Made by a program: the position numbers and the translations under genes. From positions 18,203 through 60,882 of the forward strand of contig DBDE01000031.1 of assembly GCA_002293425.1 (NCBI GenBank): 42,680 bases of DNA. Direction: 5' to 3'. The notes under the pieces are model-generated. The model saw only the letters and a program-made list of their open reading frames with translations, was not told the origin of the DNA and made no database searches. Below are positions 28,801 to 37,282 of this stretch, one piece after another (positions within the stretch are counted from its first letter, which is position 1; each line of letters opens with the position of its first letter). Origin of the DNA: Alistipes sp. UBA940. Its GTDB lineage: Bacteria; Bacteroidota; Bacteroidia; Bacteroidales; Rikenellaceae.

Positions 28801-31169
28801 AATATCCCAAGGTCTTCGAAAATTCTATCCAACGACCTGGGGTCTTGGAGCAGCACTTCGCGCGGTTTCGAGCCCTCGGCACGCCCAACGATCCCCGCCC
28901 GTTCCAACTGGTCCATCAACCGACCAGCGCGATTATACCCGATAGCAAAATGACGCTGAATGTTCGACGTCGAGCCCTGCTGATTAGCCACCACAAACCG
29001 CGCAACCTCCTCAAACATACGATCCAAATCGCCAATATCGCCCCCCGACGCCTCACCAACCCCCTCCGGAACAAAATCGGGCAACGGATAAGGCGACCCA
29101 TAACCCCGCTGTGCCCCGATAAACTCCGTCATCCGCTCGATCTCCGGCGTGTCGATAAACGCACACTGCAATCGGGTCAACTCGCCATTCAACGAAATCA
29201 ACATATCGCCCTGACCGATCAACTGATTAGCCCCCGTCTGGTCGAGTATGGTCCTCGAATCGACAATAGAGGTGACCCTAAATGCGATCCGCGCAGGGAA
29301 ATTGGCTTTGATAAGTCCCGTAATGACCTTAACATCGGGCCGCTGAGTGGCGATAATAAGGTGGATCCCTGTCGCCCTGGCCAACTGTGCAAGGCGCGTG
29401 ATGGGTTGCTCGACCTCCTTGCCCGCCGTCATAATCATATCGGCAAACTCGTCGATAACCACCACGATATAAGGCAAATAGCGGTGTCCCTTCTCGGGAT
29501 TCAACCGCCGGCGAATGAACTTCTCGTTATACTCGCTTATCTTCTTCACCTCCGCCTTGCGCAACAACTCATACCGCGCCTCCATCTCGCCGCAAAGCGA
29601 ATTGAGGGTGTAAACGACCTTCTGAGTGTCGGTCAAAATGGCATCTTCCTCGCTCTCCATCTTTGCCAAAAAGTGCTTCTCCAACCGCGCATAGAGCGAC
29701 AACTCCACCTTCTTGGGGTCGACCATCACAAATTTCACCTCCGCCGGATGACGCTTGTACAACAACGACGCGATGATGACATTCAGCCCGACGCTCTTGC
29801 CTTGACCCGTCGCACCGGCGATAAGCAAGTGAGGCATCTTGGCCAAATCGACAAGGAAAGTCTCGTTCTGAATGGTCTTGCCCAGCACCAGCGGCAACTC
29901 GGCCTTGCTGTCCTGGAACTTCGCGCTCTTCACCAGCGAGTACATCGACACCACCTCGCGATTCTGGTTCGGAACCTCGATCCCGATCGTCCCCTTCCCT
30001 GGCATAGGCGCAATGATGCGAATCCCCAACGCCTTCAAACTCAGTGCAATATCCTGTTCCAGCCCCTTGATCTTGCTTATCTTCACCCCAGGCGCAGGAA
30101 TAATCTCGTACAAAGTCACCGTCGGGCCGATAGTTGCCTTGATCTTCGAAATTTCGATCCCGAAATTCCGCAGCGTCTGCACAATGCGGTTGCTGTTAGC
30201 CTGAATCTCGTCGTCCGTCACCTCCACCCGCGTCCCGTGGTCGGTCAGGATGCCCTCTATCTCGGGCTTGCGATAATTCGACAACTCCTTCAACGGGTCG
30301 AACAACTGATTGTCGATGTGTTCCGCCTCCTCGTCGCGCTGTTCCTTCTGGTGGATCTCCAACCACTCGCCGTCCGAACTCACCACGCCGCCGGCTTTAA
30401 GGGTGCCCGGCTTGTCGATCTCCACAACCTCGAACGGAGACTGCACAACTTCGACGTCGGGATTTTGCGTCTTGCGCAACGCCTCCAAAAATTTCTCCTT
30501 CTCGTCGGGATCGACAGCGGGGGTTTCATAGTCCTCCTGATAACTCTCCTCGCTTTCGGACTCGAACTCCTCGTCGCCCTCCAATTTCCCGTTGCCAACC
30601 AACGCCCTCCCAGCCCGATTAACCACATCTATCGTCTTGCGACTAACATAAACCGCCCACAAAATCCACAAACAAATCAATGCCAAAGCCGCCCCGACCC
30701 ACTCTATCTTCTGCTCCAGCCAATCCGCCGCAAAAATACCCAACTGACCCCCCAGCCCCGTTCCAAACACGTTCCACGTCGTCCCAAATGCCAACCCCAA
30801 CGACACCGAGCCCAAAATCATAGCCACAAACGTCACCCTCACCGACTTCTCCAACGACGCCGGACGATAACGCATCATCCGCAAACCCAAAATAATGAGC
30901 ATAACCGGAATCGCAACCGCAAAAAGACCAAACCCACGAGCGATCAAAACGTCACCGAACTGCGTCCCGAAACTGCCCCGCCGATCGGTCGGAACAGCAT
31001 CCGCCGCACTCGTCACCGACCCATAATCGGCACTGTCGGCGATCCACGTAAAAAAATAACTCGCGCAAACATACAACGTATAAAGCGCGAAAAAAAACAA
31101 CACCAAACCCACCGCCCAACGCTGGTTGTCGGTCAAGTGAAAACGACTCCTGCCTATATCATTGCTCAT
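28797..31169 (-). CDS. ftsK: DNA translocase FtsK/SpoIIIE
   Basis: 790 residues. FtsK pumps DNA at the division septum and helps resolve chromosome dimers through XerCD/dif. Four membrane helices lie in the first about 175 residues, followed by an acidic linker (about 195-290). The motor domain has Walker A GATGQGKS at 452-459 and Walker B VVVIDEFADM. A C-terminal gamma winged-helix (about 715-775, QQGSTSNIQRHFAIGYNRAGRLMDQLE) is the KOPS-reading part. Both ends overlap neighbours by 4 bases (murI upstream, lolA downstream). parC and parE are in the same gene run. Confidence 0.96.
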   Translation of the reverse strand: MSNDIGRSRFHLTDNQRWAVGLVLFFFALYTLYVCASYFFTWIADSADYGSVTSAADAVPTDRRGSFGTQFGDVLIARGFGLFAVAIPVMLIILGLRMMRYRPASLEKSVRVTFVAMILGSVSLGLAFGTTWNVFGTGLGGQLGIFAADWLEQKIEWVGAALALICLWILWAVYVSRKTIDVVNRAGRALVGNGKLEGDEEFESESEESYQEDYETPAVDPDEKEKFLEALRKTQNPDVEVVQSPFEVVEIDKPGTLKAGGVVSSDGEWLEIHQKEQRDEEAEHIDNQLFDPLKELSNYRKPEIEGILTDHGTRVEVTDDEIQANSNRIVQTLRNFGIEISKIKATIGPTVTLYEIIPAPGVKISKIKGLEQDIALSLKALGIRIIAPMPGKGTIGIEVPNQNREVVSMYSLVKSAKFQDSKAELPLVLGKTIQNETFLVDLAKMPHLLIAGATGQGKSVGLNVIIASLLYKRHPAEVKFVMVDPKKVELSLYARLEKHFLAKMESEEDAILTDTQKVVYTLNSLCGEMEARYELLRKAEVKKISEYNEKFIRRRLNPEKGHRYLPYIVVVIDEFADMIMTAGKEVEQPITRLAQLARATGIHLIIATQRPDVKVITGLIKANFPARIAFRVTSIVDSRTILDQTGANQLIGQGDMLISLNGELTRLQCAFIDTPEIERMTEFIGAQRGYGSPYPLPDFVPEGVGEASGGDIGDLDRMFEEVARFVVANQQGSTSNIQRHFAIGYNRAGRLMDQLERAGIVGRAEGSKPREVLLQDPRSLDRIFEDLGIL

Positions 31170-31933
31170 AATCTGCTGATTTTTCGTAACCGTTCGACAT
31201 ACTCGGGGCCCGCAAACGACAAAAACTCATACCGCGGCACATTCTCTTCGGATGCACGCAACTCATTGATTGTCAATAAGTTATCCACTCGTCGCGCCAC
31301 CGCCGGAGCAGAGTCGATAATCTCTACGTTTCGGTCGCCTATAATTTCCCTCATAACGGGCTCCAAATAGGGATAATGGGTGCACCCGAGCACGATCCTG
31401 TCCACGCCCTGCTCCAACATCGGCTCCAACACTTTCCCAACGACTTCAAACGCCTCGTCAGAGTTAACCCGCTCATTCTCAACAAGTTCCACGAAGCCCT
31501 CGCCCACCGCCTCGACGATCCGGACCGTCTCCCGAAACTGCGCCGCCGTCTTCAAATAGAGCTCGCCGCAAAGCGCGGCCCGCGTCGCCAAAACACCGAT
31601 AACCCCCGTCTTCGTGGTGAGCGCGGCAGGCTTCACCGCAGGCTCCATCCCAACAATCGGAACATTCGAAAACCGTGCCCTGAGTGCCTCTATCGCCGCT
31701 CCCGTCGCCGCATTGCACGCCACAACAACCATCTTCGAGCCGTTTTCCAGCAGTATCTCCACCGCCCGCCCGGCAAAATCTATGATCTCGGAACGAGGCC
31801 GCCCGCCATAAGGCACATTAAGCCCGTCGCCGAAATATATCAGCGACTCGTTCGGGAGTTTTTTAGCAATCTGGGCTCTCACCGTCAACCCGCCCATACC
31901 CGAATCGAAAATACCTATTGGATTGACATTCAA
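31166..31933 (-). CDS. murI: Glutamate racemase
   Basis: 255 residues. MurI makes D-glutamate for peptidoglycan. Motifs: IGIFDSGMGGLTV (D10, S11), VACNAATGAA with catalytic Cys73, and VLGCTHYPYL with catalytic Cys184. The start is a TTG at 31933; no ATG or GTG in frame gives a sensible N-terminus, and the FDSGMGG block begins at residue 9, the normal place. An alternative start further upstream in the 26-base gap after purL cannot be excluded. The stop overlaps ftsK by 4 bases. Confidence 0.94.
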   Translation of the reverse strand: MNVNPIGIFDSGMGGLTVRAQIAKKLPNESLIYFGDGLNVPYGGRPRSEIIDFAGRAVEILLENGSKMVVVACNAATGAAIEALRARFSNVPIVGMEPAVKPAALTTKTGVIGVLATRAALCGELYLKTAAQFRETVRIVEAVGEGFVELVENERVNSDEAFEVVGKVLEPMLEQGVDRIVLGCTHYPYLEPVMREIIGDRNVEIIDSAPAVARRVDNLLTINELRASEENVPRYEFLSFAGPEYVERLRKISRL

Positions 31934-31959
31934 TATATTAACCGTACTTAATTAAAGCT

Positions 31960-34900
31960 TTACTTCAATTTCTCCTCTATCCACCGACGGGCATTGACAA
32001 ACGCCTCGACCCAGGGCGAAACCTCGTCCGTGTGAACCCTCTCCTCGGGGTAATGGGCCCAATTCCACGGCTTCAGCGCGCGCTCCGGATGGGGCATCAT
32101 CGCAACGTGGCGACCATCCTCCGAAGCGATCCCCGCCGCACCGAAATCACTGCCATTGGGATTCGTCGGATAATCGGGATGAGAGTACCTCAGCACAATA
32201 TTATAGCCCTGCTGGCCCGCCGGAAGCGAAAACTTACCCTCGCCGTGAGCCACCCAAACGCCCAATTTCGACCCCTTCAAAGAGTCCAACATAACGCATC
32301 CGCCCCGAACATCGACCCCCACGAATCCCGACTCGAACCGATGGCTGTCATTATGCAACATTCGAGCAGGTAAAGCATTGTCAGTCAATGGTTTAACCAG
32401 CCCGAGTTCAACCATTAGTTGACATCCGTTGCAAAAACCGGCCGAAAGGGTATCCGGACGGGCATAAAAATCCTCCAACGCCCTCTTGGCCAATGGATTA
32501 TAGAGGAACGCGCCCGCCCAACCCTTGGCCGACCCGAGCACGTCGGAGTTGGAAAATCCACCCGAAAAAACCACCATATTCACGTCCCGAAGCGTCTCCC
32601 GACCCGATATGAGGTCTGTCATCGTGACGTCGCGAACATCGAAACCCGCCAAATGCAACGCCCAGGCCGTCTCGCGCTCGCACTGACACCCCTTTTCGCG
32701 AATCACCGCCGCACGAACGCCCGACTTTGTTTTGCGGCGCGGGTCGATCCCCAAAGAGACATACGTCCCTTCGAAATGTTTCGGAAAGTCAAATGTTAAG
32801 CTTTGGTTCGCAAAATTGGTGTAACGCGCTGATGCACAATTGTTTGCAGTTTGCTTTCGGTCGAGCAAATAGGAGGTTTTAAACCATTTGTCCCTCAAAT
32901 CGTTCTGTAAAAGTTCGAACTCCACGCCTCGTGCCGAAACAGTGAACTTTCGCTTTAAGTTTACGCGGCCAATCAATTGACTATCAATGCCTTGTGCTCT
33001 CAAAAAATCGACCACATCGCTTCCGTTCTCGACCTGCAAAACAACGGCGGGTTTTTCGCTGAAAAGCAATCTCGCGACGTCGTCCTCGCCCAGTCCCGAC
33101 AACTCCAAATCAATCCCCGACGCATTGTCGGCAAAGGTCATTTCCGACAGCGCAGTGATCAGGCCGCCCGCCGAAACGTCGTGGCCGGCCAAAACTTTTT
33201 GGTCCTTTACGAGCTGTTGCACTGCACAAAAAGCACTCTTAAAATAACCGGCATCCCCCGCAGAAGGGGCCTTATCCCCCACTCCACCGAGAATCTGCGC
33301 AAAACTGCTGCCGCCCAGATCGAACGCCGAACGCGAAAAATCGACATAAACAAGGTCGCTCTCGGTGTGTTTCAACGCTGCTTTCACACACTGCGAAACA
33401 TCCGAAACCTCGCCCGCAGCGGTAATAATGACCGTTCCGGGGGCCAAAACGCGCTCACCGTCGGGATATTTTTGGGTCATCGAGAGCGAATCTTTGCCCG
33501 TCGGAATGTTGATCCCAAGTGCAATCGAGAACTCGCTCGCAGCCTCGACGGCCTCGTAAAGACGCGCATCCTCACCCTCATTGCGGCACGGCCACATCCA
33601 ATTGGCGCTAAGCGAAACGCCCTCCAGCCCATAGGTCAGCGGCGCGAAAACGATGTTGGTCAAAGCCTCGGCGATAGCCAGTCGCGACCCTTCGGCGGCA
33701 TCTATCATAGCCGCCGCCGGAGCGTGGCCGATGGAGGTGGCGATGCCCGTAACTCCCTGGTAATCAAGGGCTACGACGGCACAATCGTTCAACGGAAGCT
33801 GCACCTCGCCCACGGTTTGCTGAACCGCCACACGCCCGCCCACCGAGCGGTCGACCTTGCTGGTCAACCAATCCTTACACGCCACGGCCTCGATCTGAAG
33901 CACCTGCTCGATATGGCGAACGACATCGCCCGAATTATAAACCAAAGGTTTAAAAATTTCGCGTAAAGTGCTGTCCGTCAACGAGGTACGCGGCGGTTTT
34001 CCGAACATAAATTCGAGCGGCCAATCTATCGGACGCTCGCCCGTGAGATTGTTTACAAAAGTAAACCGCCCGTCGCCCGTCGTCTCGCCGATGACATACA
34101 TCGGGGCGCGCTCCCGCTCGGAAATAGCGCGCAAATAGTCCACATATTTCGGGTCGATAACCAGCCCCATACGCTCCTGAGACTCGTTCCCAACGATCTC
34201 GCGCGCCGAAAGAGTGGGGTCGCCGACAGGCAAATTTTCCATATCTATCCTCCCGCCCGTCGCCTCGACCAGCTCCGAAAGGCAGTTCAAATGGCCCCCT
34301 GCGCCGTGATCGTGGATGGAAATAATGGGATTTTCGGTCCCCTCGCTCACCGCGCGAATAGCGTTATAAGCCCGCCGCTGCATCTCGGGATTGGACCGCT
34401 GAACCGCATTGAGCTCGATCTCGCCCCGAAATTCGCCCGTCGCAACGCTCGAAACCGCGCCGCCACCCATCCCGATGCGATAATTGTCGCCGCCCAACAG
34501 CACCACCGCATCGCCCGCCGTGGGTTCATCCTTGATGCTGTCCGCCTTTCGGCCATATCCCACGCCGCCCGCCATCATAATCACCTTATCGAAACCCCAG
34601 GTGCGGTTAAGTTCTTGATACTCAAAGGTTAACAGCGAGCCGCAAACCAACGGCTGGCCGAACTTGTTGCCGAAATCGGACGCGCCGTTCGACGCTTTTA
34701 TAAGAATCTGCTCGGGAGTCTGGTAGAGCCACCGACGCTCGGGAACAAACTTTTCCCATTCGCGACCGCCATCCAACCGCGGGTACGAAGTCATATAAAC
34801 CGCCGTTCCAGCTACCGGAAACGCGCCTTTGCCACCCGCAATGCGGTCGCGTATCTCACCGCCCGAGCCCGTCGCCGCGCCATTGAACGGCTCCACCGTC

Positions 34901-35649
34901 GTCGGAAAATTGTGCGTCTCGGCCTTGATCGAAATCACGCTCTCGAAGTCGACTGTCGAATATTCGCTCGGCGCATCGCCCCGCTGCGGCGCAAACTGCT
35001 CAGCCACAGGCCCTTGCAAAAAGGCGCAATTGTCCTTATAAGCACTCGTAACGCGGTTCGGATTGAGCTTAGTGGTCTTTTTGATGAGGCCGAAAAGCGA
35101 CTCGGGCCTGGACACGCCGTCGATGACAAACTCGCCATTGAAAATCTTGTGGCGACAGTGTTCCGAATTGACCTGCGAAAAGCCGAAAACCTCGCTGTCG
35201 GTCAACGCACGCCCCATTTTAGTGCTCACTTGCTCCAAATATTCGACCTCCTGTTCACTCAACGCCAGCCCCTGCTCGGCGTTATAGGCCGCAATGTCGC
35301 ACACTTCGCGAACCGGTTCGGGAGTGCCAGAAACGGCAAAAACATCCTGCCCCAAGCCATCATAACGCCGATTGAGCATAGGGTCGAACTCCGCCGAATG
35401 GCTATAGGGCAGAAATTCCTCGATGCGACGAATCCCCGCGATGCCCATATTCTGCGTTATCTCGACCGCATTGGTGCTCCACGGCGTGACCATCTCCCTC
35501 CGCGGACCAATAAAACTGCCGCCGACCGACTGTCCGTCTATCAATCGGCCGCCGAACAACCACTCCAACCCGACAATATCCTCTCCACCTAACTCTCCCG
35601 CAACATCGACCGCGAAAACCCCCTTATCCCCACGAAAAAACAATATCAT
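31960..35649 (-). CDS. purL: Phosphoribosylformylglycinamidine synthase (large single-chain PurL)
   Basis: 1229 residues. It converts FGAR to FGAM with glutamine and ATP in de novo purine synthesis. The single-chain form fuses the linker/PurS-like N-terminus, two AIRS-like halves (e.g. VNSEHCRHKIFNG and KAETHNFPTTVEPFNGAATGSGGEIRD, then GLSANW... and AGHDVSAGGLITALSEM) and a C-terminal class I glutaminase (SAGFCNGCQLM with Cys1073, HGEGKFS, MMPHPERALKPW). Length is slightly below the about 1290 of enterobacterial PurL. It lies 7 bases from the lipoprotein gene and 26 from murI. Confidence 0.96.
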   Translation of the reverse strand: MILFFRGDKGVFAVDVAGELGGEDIVGLEWLFGGRLIDGQSVGGSFIGPRREMVTPWSTNAVEITQNMGIAGIRRIEEFLPYSHSAEFDPMLNRRYDGLGQDVFAVSGTPEPVREVCDIAAYNAEQGLALSEQEVEYLEQVSTKMGRALTDSEVFGFSQVNSEHCRHKIFNGEFVIDGVSRPESLFGLIKKTTKLNPNRVTSAYKDNCAFLQGPVAEQFAPQRGDAPSEYSTVDFESVISIKAETHNFPTTVEPFNGAATGSGGEIRDRIAGGKGAFPVAGTAVYMTSYPRLDGGREWEKFVPERRWLYQTPEQILIKASNGASDFGNKFGQPLVCGSLLTFEYQELNRTWGFDKVIMMAGGVGYGRKADSIKDEPTAGDAVVLLGGDNYRIGMGGGAVSSVATGEFRGEIELNAVQRSNPEMQRRAYNAIRAVSEGTENPIISIHDHGAGGHLNCLSELVEATGGRIDMENLPVGDPTLSAREIVGNESQERMGLVIDPKYVDYLRAISERERAPMYVIGETTGDGRFTFVNNLTGERPIDWPLEFMFGKPPRTSLTDSTLREIFKPLVYNSGDVVRHIEQVLQIEAVACKDWLTSKVDRSVGGRVAVQQTVGEVQLPLNDCAVVALDYQGVTGIATSIGHAPAAAMIDAAEGSRLAIAEALTNIVFAPLTYGLEGVSLSANWMWPCRNEGEDARLYEAVEAASEFSIALGINIPTGKDSLSMTQKYPDGERVLAPGTVIITAAGEVSDVSQCVKAALKHTESDLVYVDFSRSAFDLGGSSFAQILGGVGDKAPSAGDAGYFKSAFCAVQQLVKDQKVLAGHDVSAGGLITALSEMTFADNASGIDLELSGLGEDDVARLLFSEKPAVVLQVENGSDVVDFLRAQGIDSQLIGRVNLKRKFTVSARGVEFELLQNDLRDKWFKTSYLLDRKQTANNCASARYTNFANQSLTFDFPKHFEGTYVSLGIDPRRKTKSGVRAAVIREKGCQCERETAWALHLAGFDVRDVTMTDLISGRETLRDVNMVVFSGGFSNSDVLGSAKGWAGAFLYNPLAKRALEDFYARPDTLSAGFCNGCQLMVELGLVKPLTDNALPARMLHNDSHRFESGFVGVDVRGGCVMLDSLKGSKLGVWVAHGEGKFSLPAGQQGYNIVLRYSHPDYPTNPNGSDFGAAGIASEDGRHVAMMPHPERALKPWNWAHYPEERVHTDEVSPWVEAFVNARRWIEEKLK

Positions 35650-35656
35650 ATCAACT

Positions 35657-36736
35657 TTAATCGTATTTTTCTGCCCAAATTTTGTATGCCTCGGCTATTC
35701 TGGGCATGTAATCGTCCAGCGTCGGATACTCGTCGCGAAGGGAGTCGTATTTTTCCAATTCCGCGATCAGTTCGTTTATCCATGTGAATCCGAAATTCAA
35801 TTCGTATTCAGTTATGTTGTCGACAAAATCGTCGTCGTAATCGTGATCGCGCAGATATTTTATCGTTGCGGCCCTGACCAACGCTTCGTTCATCACATAC
35901 TCAGGGGCACCGTAAGCCTGCTTGCGGAAGTGCTCGGCGTTGGCATCGAACAGAGCCTTGGCACTCGATTTCAACGCATCGGCGTGTCGTTCGTTCAGGG
36001 GGTTGCAGAAAGAGTGGTTGAATTCGTGAACCAGGGTCGAGATATAGTCGTTCACCCGAAAGAGTGCCATTCCGTTTTCATCGGTCGCTCCCACTCCTAT
36101 GATCGCATACACTTCTCTCGGGCCGTCGGTGGTGTTCACCCCCGAGGCATAGTTGCAAGGGCCGTTCAGCGTTCCGATCACAATGCGGAAATAGTCCGTC
36201 GTCTCAACTCCGAAAAAACGGGAGAACCACTCGACATCCAGAGCCTCGTAAAGTGCCGTGGAATTGGTTTCGACATCGGCGTAAAGGGTGGCATTTTCGT
36301 TCCAAAAGCTCTCGAAATCGCTGTCGACCGCAAACTGCTTCAACAACGCTACGAACTTTTCCTTGTCTACGGCATCCCATCTTCTGTCGTCGGGCCACCC
36401 GTCCGCCAGATCTTTACGAAAGTTCAGCTCCTCATCGAGACACAGCGCGATAGACGGAATGGCATTGAAACCGATACCGTGCTCGGATCGCAGATCCCCT
36501 GCGAACAGTACCATTTCGTGGTCTTTAAAATCGGTGAACCGGGCGTCTATCGCATCAGTATATATTTTGAATTCCGACAAATTGTACTCCCACGAACCGG
36601 CAAGCCGAAAAACCATACTCAGCAGTTCGATGTTTTTGTCGACACGGGGTTTCTCGATCATGGTTGGCTGCACCTTCGGCGCGCACGCATTCAAACAAAG
36701 CAGAAAAGCGATAAACAGGATCGTCAAACGTCTCAT
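35657..36736 (-). CDS. DUF4932-like lipoprotein, putative zinc metallopeptidase
   Basis: 359 residues. The signal ends in the lipobox LNAC (Cys18), so it is a predicted lipoprotein. The key motif is HEFNH at 237-241 in LVHEFNHSFCNP, the HExxH zinc site, with Glu284 in MNEALVRA as a possible third ligand (gluzincin-like). The long N-terminal region has no recognisable domain. The family resembles DUF4932, whose substrate is unknown. It sits between aroK (3 bases) and purL (7 bases) in a housekeeping run, with no metabolic link to either. The peptidase activity is inferred from the motif. Confidence 0.82.
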   Translation of the reverse strand: MRRLTILFIAFLLCLNACAPKVQPTMIEKPRVDKNIELLSMVFRLAGSWEYNLSEFKIYTDAIDARFTDFKDHEMVLFAGDLRSEHGIGFNAIPSIALCLDEELNFRKDLADGWPDDRRWDAVDKEKFVALLKQFAVDSDFESFWNENATLYADVETNSTALYEALDVEWFSRFFGVETTDYFRIVIGTLNGPCNYASGVNTTDGPREVYAIIGVGATDENGMALFRVNDYISTLVHEFNHSFCNPLNERHADALKSSAKALFDANAEHFRKQAYGAPEYVMNEALVRAATIKYLRDHDYDDDFVDNITEYELNFGFTWINELIAELEKYDSLRDEYPTLDDYMPRIAEAYKIWAEKYD

Positions 36737-36739
36737 TTC

Positions 36740-37282
36740 TTATTTAATATTTTGGTTATCAATATGTTGCAGAAGCATTCGAAGCACACTTCCGTCTGAT
36801 GCCCCGCCGCATTCGACCACAAAATTAGCCTTTTTATACCACTTTTCGCGCTCCGGCAACGCGTTTTCGATAAAAGCACGCAGCTCGGCATCGTCCATAC
36901 CCGCAATCTTCGGCCGCCGGGCACGCCCCGCCGCGCTCATTCGCCTCACCAACCGCGAGGGCGGCATTCGCAAATAAACCGTCGTGCCCGCCCCGTTCAA
37001 CCGCTCCATAACTCCCTGGCGACAAACCGTGCCGCCGCCCAAAGCCACTATTTGTCGTGATAACGCACCGTCCGTGACACAAAGCTCATCCACCACCTCG
37101 CGCTCCAACTCGCGAAACCGCTCCTCGCCGTGAACAGCGAAAATTTCGGCCACACTCATCCCCGCCCGTCGTTCGACCTCGGCGTCGGTATCCACAAACT
37201 CCCACCCCAGCCGCGCCGCCAACCGCCGCCCAAAGCTGCTCTTGCCGCAGCCCATAAAACCGACCAAAAACAACCGCTGCAT
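36740..37282 (-). CDS. aroK: Shikimate kinase
   Basis: 180 residues. AroK phosphorylates shikimate in the chorismate pathway to aromatic amino acids. Motifs: Walker A GFMGCGKSS (8-16), the shikimate-binding DTDAEVERRAG near 31-41, the ELEREVV region and the GGGTV block near 82. The C-terminal lid has RMPPSRLVRRM and RPKIAG. The start overlaps the parC stop by one base (TGATG), so translation is probably coupled to topoisomerase IV. Length and motifs are normal. Confidence 0.95.
   Translation of the reverse strand: MQRLFLVGFMGCGKSSFGRRLAARLGWEFVDTDAEVERRAGMSVAEIFAVHGEERFRELEREVVDELCVTDGALSRQIVALGGGTVCRQGVMERLNGAGTTVYLRMPPSRLVRRMSAAGRARRPKIAGMDDAELRAFIENALPEREKWYKKANFVVECGGASDGSVLRMLLQHIDNQNIK

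Noticed and set aside
28845..31370. 841-codon plus-strand frame opposite ftsK
   Set aside because: Low-complexity Arg/His/Leu/Gln composition typical of an antisense shadow; ftsK on the other strand has all its motifs.
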